Shown here: piece after piece, positions 8,717 through 16,837 of the stretch | How the letters are laid out: the number at the start of each line of letters is the position of its first letter | How positions within the stretch are numbered: the first letter of the stretch is position 1 | Source: Candidatus Gastranaerophilales bacterium | GTDB taxonomy: Bacteria > Cyanobacteriota > Vampirovibrionia > Gastranaerophilales > Gastranaerophilaceae | Assembly (NCBI GenBank): GCA_944325785.1 | Contig: CALVBN010000003.1 | Location: 1 to 64,000 of the forward strand | Reading direction: 5' to 3' | Length of the DNA: 64,000 bases | Position numbers and translations under genes: made by a program | The notes under the pieces: model-generated | Database searches by the model: none | What the model saw: the letters and a program-made list of their open reading frames with translations, nothing else | What the model was told of the DNA's origin: nothing

Positions 8717-8756
8717 CCCCTAAACTCCTAAACTCCTAAACCTCTAAACCCCTAAA
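8717..8756 (+). repeat. Five tandem 8-bp repeats (CYCCTAAA)
   Basis: Five octamers in a row: cccctaaa, ctcctaaa, ctcctaaa, cctctaaa, cccctaaa. The last unit supplies the stop codon of the glutaredoxin gene (8752-8754). Confidence 0.85.
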
Positions 8757-8982
8757 TTATCGTCTTTAAATACTCAATAATATCATCAGACTCGTACATT
8801 TGAATATTTCTGTCCTTATCCACAAGAAAAGGCACCTGTCTTTTCCCGCCCATTTGTATCAATGCGTCTTCTGAAGCCTTATCAGTTATATCTATTTTGT
8901 TATACTTCACGCCCTTTTCATCCAAAAATGCCATAACCTTTTTGCAGTAAGGGCAAGTTTCTAATATAAATAAATCAATCAT
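8752..8982 (-). CDS. Glutaredoxin (76 aa)
   Basis: A small thiol-disulfide oxidoreductase of the cytoplasm. MIDLFILETCPYCKKV gives the beta1 strand and the CPYC active site (Cys10, Cys13). RQVPFLVD supplies the cis-proline loop, and ESDDIIEYL is the usual last helix. Size is typical of class I glutaredoxins. ATG 8982 is preceded by a very strong AAAGGAGGT; a longer reading with 18 extra residues has no ribosome site. It is divergent from panD, with 93 bases between the starts. The stop codon lies in the octamer repeat array. Confidence 0.92.
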   Translation of the reverse strand: MIDLFILETCPYCKKVMAFLDEKGVKYNKIDITDKASEDALIQMGGKRQVPFLVDKDRNIQMYESDDIIEYLKTII

Positions 8983-9075
8983 TTTGACCTCCTTTTTATT
9001 TATTTTAAAAAAATATAAATTAAAATCATTCTCCATGTATCTCTTTTTTGTGTTAACATAATGTCGAGGTAAGAT

Positions 9076-9426
9076 ATGTTAAGACAATTTTTAAATTCAA
9101 AAATACATAGAGCCACTGTAACGGACGCAAATCTTAATTACGTAGGCTCAATTACAATAGACGAAGAGTTTCTGGAGCTTGCAGGGATTCTTGAATGGGA
9201 AAAAGTCGAAATATTAAATATAAATAACGGAGAACGCTTCCAAACTTATGCAATCAAAGGAAAACGCGGTTCAAAATGCTTCTGCTTAAACGGCGCAGCC
9301 GCGCGAAAAGCTCAGCCTGGCGATAAAATCATTATCGTTACTTACGCACAGCTGACTCCGGAAGAAATCAAAACCCATAAACCTACAATCGTTCAAGTAG
9401 GAGAAAATAATGAAATCATCAGATAA
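9076..9426 (+). CDS. panD: Aspartate 1-decarboxylase (116 aa)
   Basis: Makes beta-alanine from L-aspartate for pantothenate and CoA synthesis. It is a pyruvoyl enzyme made as a proenzyme that cuts itself between Gly24 and Ser25; the sequence here is YVGSITID, with Gly24 and Ser25 in place. The first residues [16 protein letters not shown] and the late segment [21 protein letters not shown] are characteristic of the family, and the length is standard. There is no other pantothenate gene nearby. The last 17 bases overlap a small downstream ORF. Confidence 0.95.
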   Translation: MLRQFLNSKIHRATVTDANLNYVGSITIDEEFLELAGILEWEKVEILNINNGERFQTYAIKGKRGSKCFCLNGAAARKAQPGDKIIIVTYAQLTPEEIKTHKPTIVQVGENNEIIR

Positions 9427-9553
9427 AATTTCTCCGAAAAAAAAGAAAAAGAAATTTACGGTTGATATTAAAAATATGGGCGTTAATATAGACAAGAACG
9501 AATACTACGAGATTGTCAAATCTAACTCTGCCCATCCGGAAAGAGGGCTGTAA
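9410..9553 (+). CDS. Small lysine-rich protein (47 aa)
   Basis: A short reading frame overlaps the end of panD by 17 bases in another frame and has AGGAG about six bases before its ATG. The product begins [16 protein letters not shown] and ends in a mixed acidic/polar tail ([18 protein letters not shown]). There is no signal peptide or membrane segment. The overlap and ribosome site suggest real, coupled translation. The function is unknown; it could be nucleic-acid binding because of the Lys run, but that is only a guess. Confidence 0.55.
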   Translation: MKSSDKISPKKKKKKFTVDIKNMGVNIDKNEYYEIVKSNSAHPERGL

Positions 9554-9555
9554 TT

Positions 9556-10278
9556 TCAGTCTAAGATTTTAACCCCGCATCCGGAGCCGGCGCCGTAATT
9601 ATTCACTCGATAACCGCTCCCGAATGGAGTTGAATACTGGCTTACAGAATTATTGCCGTAAGTTGTAGGATAAGGCGTACTCCCGAAGCTTGAATTTGAG
9701 AAAAAAGGATCATTATCAAATGAGGAGGTAAATGAGGGGGTAAATGAGGAGGTAAATGAAGGGGTAAACGACGGGGTAAAACCGGTCATCTGCCCGCCGA
9801 AATAATTCCCGATATTCCGCCAGAACGATGTTTTATAGTTCTGTTTTGGACGGGAGAGTATTGCGCTTCTCACATTATCGTAACGTCTGTTTATATCCCC
9901 GTTCTGAATTGCTCCGAAAGCTTCCATCTCAAGCCTTTCCAGCCTGGCTAAGTCGCTGTCGCGAGAATAACTTTTGTTTAGAGTATATTTTTCCAATGCG
10001 CTTAAATCAGAAAGAGATGAGGTGGTATAATATCCCCTATTATTAAAAAATCTTCTCTGCGGATATGAATTATAGTATCTTGGGTTATGAAGCCTGTTAT
10101 AGTTGTTATAACGCGCAGGATGTCTATAACGGCTATGTCTAAAACCGCGTGAAGGTCTGTTATAATAACTTCCGTAAACAGGTTTTCTCGTAACAACAGT
10201 TCTAGCCTCGATAATAAGATTAAGATTTGAAATTAAAATACCTGCAAGCAAAATAAACGAAATAATAAAACGATACAT
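9556..10278 (-). CDS. Secreted Tyr/Arg/Asn-rich protein with TPSF repeats (240 aa)
   Basis: Residues 1-25 form a signal peptide or membrane anchor (MYRFIISFILLAGILISNLNLI). A basic, Tyr-rich stretch follows (about 30-85). Next comes a helical motif, LERLEMEAFGAIQNGDINRRYDNV, of a type I associate with cyanobacterial and melainabacterial surface proteins (from memory). A run of five four-residue units (TPSF/TSSF) is encoded exactly by five 12-bp tandem repeats, and the C-terminus is Gly/Ser/Asn-rich. Probably an exported envelope protein; no catalytic motif is seen. The gene is convergent with the small ORF after panD. Confidence 0.75.
   Translation of the reverse strand: MYRFIISFILLAGILISNLNLIIEARTVVTRKPVYGSYYNRPSRGFRHSRYRHPARYNNYNRLHNPRYYNSYPQRRFFNNRGYYTTSSLSDLSALEKYTLNKSYSRDSDLARLERLEMEAFGAIQNGDINRRYDNVRSAILSRPKQNYKTSFWRNIGNYFGGQMTGFTPSFTPSFTSSFTPSFTSSFDNDPFFSNSSFGSTPYPTTYGNNSVSQYSTPFGSGYRVNNYGAGSGCGVKILD
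9718..9777 (-). repeat. Five tandem 12-bp repeats inside a gene
   Basis: Five copies of aaatgaggaggt and near-variants sit within the secreted protein and encode (T[PS]SF)5. The same 12-mer family, in the other setting, forms an intergenic array at 28309-28380. Confidence 0.9.
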
Positions 10279-10441
10279 AAAAATCCTCCTCTTGATTATT
10301 AAATAGACTCCGAAGAAGTTTTGCCATTACCGTACCGGTTATAACTTTAAGGCATATTTAATAATTTCCTATATATAGAGGATAGCTAATTGTTAAGAAA
10401 ACGTTACAATAGAATAAACATGTTGTGTTAGGACAAGAGGG

Positions 10442-11257
10442 ATGGAACAGGAAACATCTTATAATAAAATTAAAAGAGCAACGAACGAAGAGCTTGCAGA
10501 AATGTGGAACCGCTACTTTGCTGACAAAAGCAATAAGGAGCTTCGTGACGCCCTCATCCTTCAATACATTTATCTTACAAGATATGTTGTCGGCCGTGTG
10601 AAAGTAGCTCTCCCTCCGACTTTTTCGTATGAAGATATTTCAAGCTACGGAGTCGAAGGGCTGATTGATGCGGTTGAAAAATATACCCCCAAGATGGGTG
10701 CAAGGTTTGAAACATATGCGCTTGTGAGAATTAGAGGAAATATTATTGATAAAATCCGTTCGCAGGATTTTCTGCCGAGAAGTGTGCGCAAAAAAATTAA
10801 AGATGTAAAAGAAGCCCAAGAGGCTCTGAAAAAACAATTCGGACGCTCGGCTACAAATACGGAAATTGCCGACTATCTCGGCATGGAGCGCGATAAAGTT
10901 GAACAAATCTTGTCGGAAGATACAACCGTAACTTCAATTTATGATAAGAAAGGCGTTTCTGACGGAGATATAGAAATTATTGATACAATACAAGATTCTC
11001 ACAATCTGGCTCCGCATGAAAAACTTGAGGAAAAAGACGTAAAGAAAGAATTGGAAAACGCATTAAGAAGGCTTCCGGAGCGCGAAAGAACAATTATGGT
11101 GCTTTACTATCACGAAAACATGACGCTCAAAGAAATTGGCGATGCCATTAATGTTTCAGAATCAAGAATTTCACAGCTTCATGCGCAGGCTATTATGAAG
11201 CTTAAGAATCTACTGAGCGAAAACCGCTCCGAAAGATTAAAGAGAAGCATTATTTAA
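10442..11257 (+). CDS. fliA: RNA polymerase sigma factor FliA (sigma-28)
   Basis: Directs transcription of late flagellar genes such as the flagellin at 7419. Region 2 (about residues 30-110) contains YEDISSYGVEGLIDAVEKY and FETYALVRIRGNIIDKIR, typical of the FliA/WhiG group. Region 3 follows (SATNTEIADYLGMERDKVEQIL). Region 4 (about 205-255) has LPERERTIMVLYYHENMTLKEIGDAINVSESRISQLHAQA. Region 1.1 is absent, as expected, and length is as usual. The start is preceded by AGGA eight bases upstream. The last 21 bases overlap the convergent rluD gene. No anti-sigma FlgM is visible in the window. Confidence 0.93.
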   Translation: MEQETSYNKIKRATNEELAEMWNRYFADKSNKELRDALILQYIYLTRYVVGRVKVALPPTFSYEDISSYGVEGLIDAVEKYTPKMGARFETYALVRIRGNIIDKIRSQDFLPRSVRKKIKDVKEAQEALKKQFGRSATNTEIADYLGMERDKVEQILSEDTTVTSIYDKKGVSDGDIEIIDTIQDSHNLAPHEKLEEKDVKKELENALRRLPERERTIMVLYYHENMTLKEIGDAINVSESRISQLHAQAIMKLKNLLSENRSERLKRSII

Positions 11258-12148
11258 GTATTTTAAAACCTTCTCCAGCTTTTCACTGTAAGGAATTTCT
11301 ACTGTTATATTTTTCCCGTCATACGGATGCGGAAATGTTAATTGGTATGATTCAAGCACCTGCTCGTCCGTTTTAATTTTCATTTTGCCGAAACCGTATA
11401 ACGTATCGTTATAAACAGGATGCCCTATGCTTGCCATATGAACTCTTATCTGGTGCGTTCTGCCGGTTATAAGCTGCAATTCTACAAAAGTTGCATCTTT
11501 AAAACGTTTAAGAACCTTGACCTTTGTAAGGCTTTCTTTTCCGTTTTCCGATATACACATTTTATTAGGCTGGCGGGGATTTCTGCCAATTGGTTTATTT
11601 ATTTCAAATTCATCCTTTTCAACTATACCGCGCACTACCGCATAATACCTTTTTATTATATTATGCTTTTTCATCTCATTAGAGAGAAATTCATGCGCCT
11701 TGTTGTTTTTTGCAATCATTAAAAGACCGGATGTATTTCTGTCAAGTCTGTGAATAATCCCCCTTCTGTACTCGCCGTTAATATCAGAAAGATTTTCTCC
11801 GTATTTAAATAAAAGCGCATTAACAAGTGTTCCTTTGTTTTCTGAAGCTGTCGGATGTGTGAGCATTCCGGAGGGTTTATTTATAACAGCCATTTCTTCA
11901 TCTTCATAAACAATATCAAGCGGAATATCTTCCGGCTCTATAACAATACTATCGGGAGAAGAAAGTGTTAATTCAATGATATCTCCTTCTTTAATATGGT
12001 ATGAAGTTTTTACAGGAGCAGAATTCACGGTAATATTTCCGTTTTTTATTTCAGACTGGATTTTGGAGCGCGAAAAATCCTGCAGATATTCTGCAAGATA
12101 GCTGTCCAGACGTTTTTCTTCCGTTAATTCATCGACTATAAGTTTCAT
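11237..12148 (-). CDS. rluD: 23S rRNA pseudouridine synthase (RluD family)
   Basis: Converts uridines of 23S rRNA to pseudouridine. An N-terminal S4 RNA-binding domain (RLDSYLAEYLQDFSRSKIQSEIKNGNITVN) precedes the catalytic domain with the HRLDRNTSGLLMIAKN motif, whose Asp at about residue 137 is the nucleophile, and the late GRTHQIRVHMASIGHPV signature. The 303-residue length fits RluD. The start overlaps the stop of lspA by four bases (ATGA), the usual lspA-rluD pairing with coupled translation. The exact target (RluD or RluC type) is not settled by reading alone. Confidence 0.93.
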   Translation of the reverse strand: MKLIVDELTEEKRLDSYLAEYLQDFSRSKIQSEIKNGNITVNSAPVKTSYHIKEGDIIELTLSSPDSIVIEPEDIPLDIVYEDEEMAVINKPSGMLTHPTASENKGTLVNALLFKYGENLSDINGEYRRGIIHRLDRNTSGLLMIAKNNKAHEFLSNEMKKHNIIKRYYAVVRGIVEKDEFEINKPIGRNPRQPNKMCISENGKESLTKVKVLKRFKDATFVELQLITGRTHQIRVHMASIGHPVYNDTLYGFGKMKIKTDEQVLESYQLTFPHPYDGKNITVEIPYSEKLEKVLKYLNNASL

Positions 12149-12612
12149 TGCTGTTTCTTTAAATAGCTGTTCTTTATTATAATTACAACTATAGCAAAAA
12201 CACTTATATTTATAAAAATGTCCGAGATATTAAAAACCGGAAAATTTACAAAATTTAATTTAAAAAAATCTCTCACATAGCCTAGAGTAATGCGCTCATA
12301 TAAATTGCAGGATATGCCGGCAACCAAAAGAGCCGCCCAAAACAATGTAAACACAGAAGTTTTAGAAATGTGTTTTATTGCATAAATAACGATTCCTAAA
12401 ACTGCAAGGAGCGAAAATGCAATTAAAAAGACTCTGGAATCTTGCAATATACTGAATGCTGCTCCTGTATTTTGTACAAAAACTAAGTCAAAAACAGAAT
12501 TACCATTAAACCCTTTTGAGCATTGAAGCATTATTTTTGAAAAATATGTATCAAATAAGATAAAAAATATAATCGAAATTATGAAATATATTAATTTATC
12601 TCTCTTTGACAT
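12145..12612 (-). CDS. lspA: Lipoprotein signal peptidase
   Basis: An inner-membrane aspartic protease that removes the signal peptide of prolipoproteins after lipidation. There are four hydrophobic segments. The conserved boxes are FDTYFSK, VQNTGAAFSI (residues 46-55), NLYER (103-107), and GYVRDFF plus FPVFNISDIF, which supply the catalytic Asp115 and Asp131. The family NxxDR motif has Glu106 instead of Asp, an unusual change next to the catalytic site. The gene overlaps the upstream gene by 17 bases and rluD by four, so all three form one operon. Confidence 0.93.
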   Translation of the reverse strand: MSKRDKLIYFIISIIFFILFDTYFSKIMLQCSKGFNGNSVFDLVFVQNTGAAFSILQDSRVFLIAFSLLAVLGIVIYAIKHISKTSVFTLFWAALLVAGISCNLYERITLGYVRDFFKLNFVNFPVFNISDIFINISVFAIVVIIIKNSYLKKQQ

Positions 12613-13456
12613 TATTTTCCTCTTTTTTCTGCGGTATTACATTTACTCTTGTTATCTGGTATCCAAATCCCGTCAGGCTTAATTTTATGCTTAAGTCCGT
12701 TATATCAGCCTTGGTAAGTCCTATTGAGGCTACAATATACTCGTTGGCATTATCAGAATTTGAAATAAATAACCTCTCTAAAATATTGTCCTCCGGAAGC
12801 TTTCTAAAAACCTCTTTTGCCTGCTTCTGCGGATATTCCACCTTATCGCTTGCAATTGAGGCTATCGCAATGGAATCCTTTGGAGGAGTAAATTCTAAAG
12901 ACGCAGTATATTCGGTATTAGCAGGAATTTCCTTGGGTGCGGTAAGTTTTATGTCCAAATTTATGGCTTCACCGTAAAGCAAGGAAGTGTCCTCTGTAAT
13001 TACTGAATCAGAAGTAACTTTCCATTTCCCGTCGATTTTTTTTAGGTAATAAATACTGTCAGAAAAACTTTTTAACTCGCCGTCCATTTTATCAGACACA
13101 GGGACATCCGCATAAGATGTTTCTGATACTTTTACTACGGCGCTGTTGTCTTGTATATCTATGTCTTTTATTTTCATACCGTATTCAATATTACCATACA
13201 TTTCCCAAGTATCTTTAACAAGCTGTGAATACGTTTCAAGGTTAAAACCGTCACCGCTTACATAATTTTTGTCATATGTAGCAATGAACTTGTTGAAGTT
13301 TGTTCTGTTAGCGTATCTCACTTGAGAATTCAAAAGATTACGTATCTGTAATGTGTCATTGAATACATGCAGCTTAAATAGCGGGGAGTTATCCTCAGCT
13401 ATACAGGCGGGTACTACTGCAAATAATAAAAATAAACTAATAATAACTTTTTTCAT
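12596..13456 (-). CDS. Exported hypothetical protein, NTF2-like N-terminal half (286 aa)
   Basis: A signal peptide (MKKVIISLFLLFAVVPACIAED) precedes about 130 residues shaped like an NTF2/SnoaL-type domain. This part has helical QVRYANRTNFNKFIATYDKNYVSGDGFN, then beta strands VVKVSETSY and YLKKIDGKWKVTSDS. The C-terminal half is beta-rich (EYTASLEFTPPKDSIAIASI, EYIVASIGL). A Cys at position 18 lies near the cleavage site but not in a clean lipobox. The gene is first in the operon with lspA and rluD and overlaps lspA. It is likely periplasmic; the function is unknown. Confidence 0.75.
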   Translation of the reverse strand: MKKVIISLFLLFAVVPACIAEDNSPLFKLHVFNDTLQIRNLLNSQVRYANRTNFNKFIATYDKNYVSGDGFNLETYSQLVKDTWEMYGNIEYGMKIKDIDIQDNSAVVKVSETSYADVPVSDKMDGELKSFSDSIYYLKKIDGKWKVTSDSVITEDTSLLYGEAINLDIKLTAPKEIPANTEYTASLEFTPPKDSIAIASIASDKVEYPQKQAKEVFRKLPEDNILERLFISNSDNANEYIVASIGLTKADITDLSIKLSLTGFGYQITRVNVIPQKKEENNVKER

Positions 13457-13564
13457 ACCAAGATTATACCCTAAAATTTATTAAACATAAATAATCTAAA
13501 CATACGAGAACACTTTACTTTTGACGAAATTATATGCTATAATTAACGAAAAACAGGAGTGAGC

Positions 13565-14173
13565 ATGCCTAACGTAGATCTTGACAATGAGTTTCTTGAA
13601 TTATTCTACAATATTACTAATTCCAAACCTCCGCAAAATGTAGAACTGTTGGATTTAAAAAAACAGCTTATAAATATAGTTGATACGTTGAAAGAACTAA
13701 ACAGCAATGCCAAAAAACCCATAGCCAGCAAAGCTATTGGTACGTTGCCTCCGGCAGAAGAAGAACCTACCGGACCTGCCATATTGATAGTAGACGATTT
13801 AGGCGTAATTACTTATCAGCTTAAAGTTCTGTTATCGCAGTTTGATTATGATATTGACTGTTCGCAGGAAATTTATGACGCTGTAAATAAATATAAAAAA
13901 AGAAAATACGAGTATGTTGTAATGGATTTGTTTATTCCGACAGAGCGCGAAGGTTTTATTCTTTTAACAGAATTGAAGAAACTTGCTGCTGCAGCAGGAG
14001 TAAAGACTACAATAGGTGTTATTACAGCATCTCCCAGAAAAGAAATTGAACAGCAATGCAAAGCAAGAGGAGCAGACTTCTTCTTAGAAAAGAACAGCGA
14101 CTGGCAGAGTGTCTTGTACGGCATTATGGACGGATATATTAATTCCGGCAAAGATGATGAGGATGATTATTAA
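13565..14173 (+). CDS. Single-domain response regulator with N-terminal extension (202 aa)
   Basis: Residues 1-70 are a helical/linker region (LDNEFLELFYNITNSKPPQNVELLDLKKQLIN). From about 72 a receiver domain starts: ILIVDDLGV has the acidic pair, VVMDLFIP the phosphorylated Asp, GVITAS the switch Thr/Ser, and FFLEKN the conserved Lys. There is no output domain. ATG 13565 has AGGAG five bases upstream. It ends two bases before sdaAB, so it is probably co-transcribed with the serine dehydratase genes, an unusual partnership. It may signal by protein contact like CheY-type or Spo0F-type regulators. Confidence 0.85.
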   Translation: MPNVDLDNEFLELFYNITNSKPPQNVELLDLKKQLINIVDTLKELNSNAKKPIASKAIGTLPPAEEEPTGPAILIVDDLGVITYQLKVLLSQFDYDIDCSQEIYDAVNKYKKRKYEYVVMDLFIPTEREGFILLTELKKLAAAAGVKTTIGVITASPRKEIEQQCKARGADFFLEKNSDWQSVLYGIMDGYINSGKDDEDDY

Positions 14174-14175
14174 TA

Positions 14176-14829
14176 ATGGAGCAGAAATCTCTATTTTCAG
14201 TTATATCTCCAATCATGGTAGGACCCTCAAGCTCCCACACTGCAGGTGCAGTAAGGCTTGGACTTATGGCAAGAAATATATACAATCACGAATTTACTAA
14301 AGTTAAATTTGTCTTGTATAATTCGTTTGCAACAACAGGTTTTGGACACGGAACCGACAAAGGACTTTTAGCCGGAGTTCTAGGGTATTCTGTCGATGAT
14401 TCCGGAATTAAGAATATATTTGATACCGTATCGGGCGTAGATTATTCTTATGAATATAGAGAAGATATCTCAAGGCACCCCAATTCTGTCGATATTATAT
14501 TTGATGATAAAATGACAATCTGCGGAGATTCTGTAGGTGCCGGAGAAATACGAATTAATAATATTAATGGCTTTACTGCCAATATAGACGGCTCTTACCA
14601 TTCGCTTATATTAATGTACAAGGACCGTCCCGGTATGATATCAAAAGTCAGCGATATTATACAAAAGCAGGATATTAATATTGCATCTCTGCACTGCGAT
14701 AGGAGTTCTAAAGGCGGTACGGCATCTATGTATCTGGCACTCGATATCCCTGTCGGAGAAGATGTGGTAGAAAAAGTAAGACAGATAAAAGATGTATTTT
14801 TTGTAACTAATGTTAGGAAGTTGAAATAA
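14176..14829 (+). CDS. sdaAB: L-serine dehydratase, iron-sulfur dependent, beta subunit
   Basis: With the alpha subunit it deaminates L-serine to pyruvate and ammonia. The N-terminal domain carries GPSSSHTAGAVRLG (about residues 16-30). GHGTDKGLLAGVLGY and a C-terminal ACT domain follow (LILMYKDRPGMISKVSDIIQKQDINIASLHCDRSSKGG), which usually binds serine. It sits two bases after a response regulator and overlaps the alpha-subunit start by one base (TAATG). The two-subunit form is the Bacillus/Clostridium type rather than the fused E. coli SdaA. Pyruvate produced here could feed fermentation and the PPDK at 48160. Confidence 0.95.
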   Translation: MEQKSLFSVISPIMVGPSSSHTAGAVRLGLMARNIYNHEFTKVKFVLYNSFATTGFGHGTDKGLLAGVLGYSVDDSGIKNIFDTVSGVDYSYEYREDISRHPNSVDIIFDDKMTICGDSVGAGEIRINNINGFTANIDGSYHSLILMYKDRPGMISKVSDIIQKQDINIASLHCDRSSKGGTASMYLALDIPVGEDVVEKVRQIKDVFFVTNVRKLK

Positions 14830-15710
14830 TGGCAATCTTATCATTTGCAGATTTGGTTAATGAATGCACTAAGCAGAATAAATCCATATATGAAATAGCG
14901 CAAGAGCAAGAATCAATACTTTTGGAGGACACTATAGATGTGGTAAGGCTTCGTGTTCTGGAAGATTTGCTTGCAATGAAAGAAGCCGTTAAAAACGGAC
15001 TTCATTCAACCGAAAAATCTATTAGCGGGTGGTGTGGTGATGATTGTGTTAAACTTCCTCAAAGATTTAATAAAAAGGGAGCGCTTTTTGGAAAAACGTT
15101 TGAAAAAATAATAACATACGCTCTTGCAACAGCAGAAGAAAACTTAAGAATGGGACGTATTGCTGCATGTCCTACTGCCGGTTCTTGCGGGATTGTACCT
15201 TCTGTAATAATAGCTGTTTCAGAGGAAGAAAAGATTTTGGAAGCCGAACAGATTAACGGACTTTTAACAGCAGGCTTTATTGGCTTGCTAATATCAAATA
15301 AAGTTCAACTGGCTGGAGCTGTTGCAGGGTGTCAGGCTGAATGCGGTGTTGCATCCGCTATGGCTGCAGGCGCGCTTTGTCAGATGCTTGGAGGCAATAC
15401 CAGTCAAATAATTCAAGCTTCTTCACTAGCTTTGAAAAATATTCTGGGGTTAACCTGCGATCCGGTATGCGGACTTGTAGAGGTTCCCTGTATTAAGCGG
15501 AATCCATTTCTTGCTGTACACGCAGTAACTGCTGCAGAACTGGCATTATGCGGAGTAGAAAGTAAAATTCCGATGGATGAAATTGTTGACACGCTGAAAA
15601 TTACGGGACAGTTGATGTCACCGCTTCTTAAAGAAACTTCTCTCGGCGGGCTTGCAAAAACAAAAACCGCGCAGGAACTTGAGAAAAAGCTCTTTAATAA
15701 AAAAGTTTAG
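14829..15710 (+). CDS. sdaAA: L-serine dehydratase, iron-sulfur dependent, alpha subunit
   Basis: The catalytic subunit, holding a [4Fe-4S] cluster. Conserved Cys segments are ACPTAGSCGIVPS (about 110-122), GCQAECGVASAMAAGA (about 165) and CDPVCGLVEVPCIKRN (about 209-224). Its 293 residues match the stand-alone alpha subunit. The start overlaps the beta subunit by one base. The stop is one base from the convergent pheS stop, with no hairpin between them. Confidence 0.95.
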   Translation: MAILSFADLVNECTKQNKSIYEIAQEQESILLEDTIDVVRLRVLEDLLAMKEAVKNGLHSTEKSISGWCGDDCVKLPQRFNKKGALFGKTFEKIITYALATAEENLRMGRIAACPTAGSCGIVPSVIIAVSEEEKILEAEQINGLLTAGFIGLLISNKVQLAGAVAGCQAECGVASAMAAGALCQMLGGNTSQIIQASSLALKNILGLTCDPVCGLVEVPCIKRNPFLAVHAVTAAELALCGVESKIPMDEIVDTLKITGQLMSPLLKETSLGGLAKTKTAQELEKKLFNKKV

Positions 15711-15711
15711 C

Positions 15712-16749
15712 TTACTTAAATTGTTCTAAAAATCTCTTGTCGTTGTTAAAGAACAATCTGATATCGTCGATAGCGTACTTAAGCATTGCGAGTCTTTCGA
15801 CGCCCATACCGAAAGCAAATCCGGAATATACGTCCGGATCAATTCCGACGCCTTTAAGAACATTTACGTCTACCATACCGCTTCCGAGAATTTCAAGCCA
15901 GCCTGTTCCACCGCATATACGGCATCCTTTTCCCTGGCACATTATACACTGAACATCAACTTCTGCAGATGGTTCAGTAAACGGGAAGAAACTGCTTCTG
16001 AAACGCGTCGGACGGGTTGCGCCGAAATATAGTCTTATAAATTCGTTTAACACGCCTTTTAAGTCGCCGAAAGTAATGTCTTTATCTATATACAATCCTT
16101 CTATTTGATGGAAAAAATTGTTTTTACGGGCATTAATATTTTCATTTCTGTATACACGCCCCGGGGCAATAACCTTAATCGGCGGACGCTGGTTTTCCAT
16201 AACGTGAATTTGCGCGCCTGATGTCTGGCTTCTTAACACAACGCCTTCCATATCTTTCACATAGAAAGTGTCCTGTACGTCCCTTGCCGGATGCTCTTTT
16301 GGAACATTTAGCATATCAAAATTATAATATTCTGTTTCGACTTCCGGAGAAAGTTCCGGCGCAACAACAGAAAATCCTAAATTCTGGAAAATAGAGACAA
16401 TCTCGTTTGTTGTTTCCGTAAGCGGATGAACTTTTCCCTGCGGAATAAATTTACCGCTCAATGTTATATCTATTCTGTCTTTTTGGAGTTTTTCATTGAG
16501 TTCTTTCTGGTAAAAAATATCGTGTTTTTCTTTTAAAAGAGCTTCTAAATCCTGCGTAATCTTATTTGCTAAGGCGCCGACAGTGCGCTTGTCTTCATCA
16601 GACAAGTCTTTCAGTCCTTTTTTTATAGAATTAAATTCGCCCTTTCTGCTCAAATATTTTAATCTGATTTCATCAATATCACTAATGGATTTAGCGTTTT
16701 CAATATCTGATTTTGCAGAATTGTAAATATTTTCCAGTTGTTCTTTCAT
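15712..16749 (-). CDS. pheS: Phenylalanine--tRNA ligase alpha subunit
   Basis: The class II synthetase subunit that activates phenylalanine. The N-terminal coiled coil (1-90) contacts tRNA. Motif 2 region reads VLRSQTSGAQIHVMENQRPPIKVIAPGRVYRNE, followed by HQIEGLYID, and motif 3 is GFAFGMGVERLAMLKYAIDDIR. An insert before motif 3 contains four cysteines (CIMCQGKGCRICGGTGWLE), the typical CxxC zinc-like element of many bacterial PheS. Length is standard. The beta-subunit gene pheT, normally directly downstream, is not adjacent, so the pair is split in this genome. Confidence 0.96.
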   Translation of the reverse strand: MKEQLENIYNSAKSDIENAKSISDIDEIRLKYLSRKGEFNSIKKGLKDLSDEDKRTVGALANKITQDLEALLKEKHDIFYQKELNEKLQKDRIDITLSGKFIPQGKVHPLTETTNEIVSIFQNLGFSVVAPELSPEVETEYYNFDMLNVPKEHPARDVQDTFYVKDMEGVVLRSQTSGAQIHVMENQRPPIKVIAPGRVYRNENINARKNNFFHQIEGLYIDKDITFGDLKGVLNEFIRLYFGATRPTRFRSSFFPFTEPSAEVDVQCIMCQGKGCRICGGTGWLEILGSGMVDVNVLKGVGIDPDVYSGFAFGMGVERLAMLKYAIDDIRLFFNNDKRFLEQFK

Positions 16750-16803
16750 ACTTATTCTCCCTTAAGTCAATGATACCGCATTAAATTGCAAAAGTAAAGA
16801 ATC

Positions 16804-16831
16804 TTGATTTTTTGTGCGGATACATTAAAAT
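16804..16831 (+). promoter_or_regulatory. Predicted sigma-70 promoter, leaderless layout
   Basis: TTGATT (16804-16809), a 16-base spacer, then TAAAAT (16826-16831). The predicted start of transcription falls on the ATG at 16838, which has no ribosome-binding site. Confidence 0.5.
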
Positions 16832-16837
16832 ATTTGT

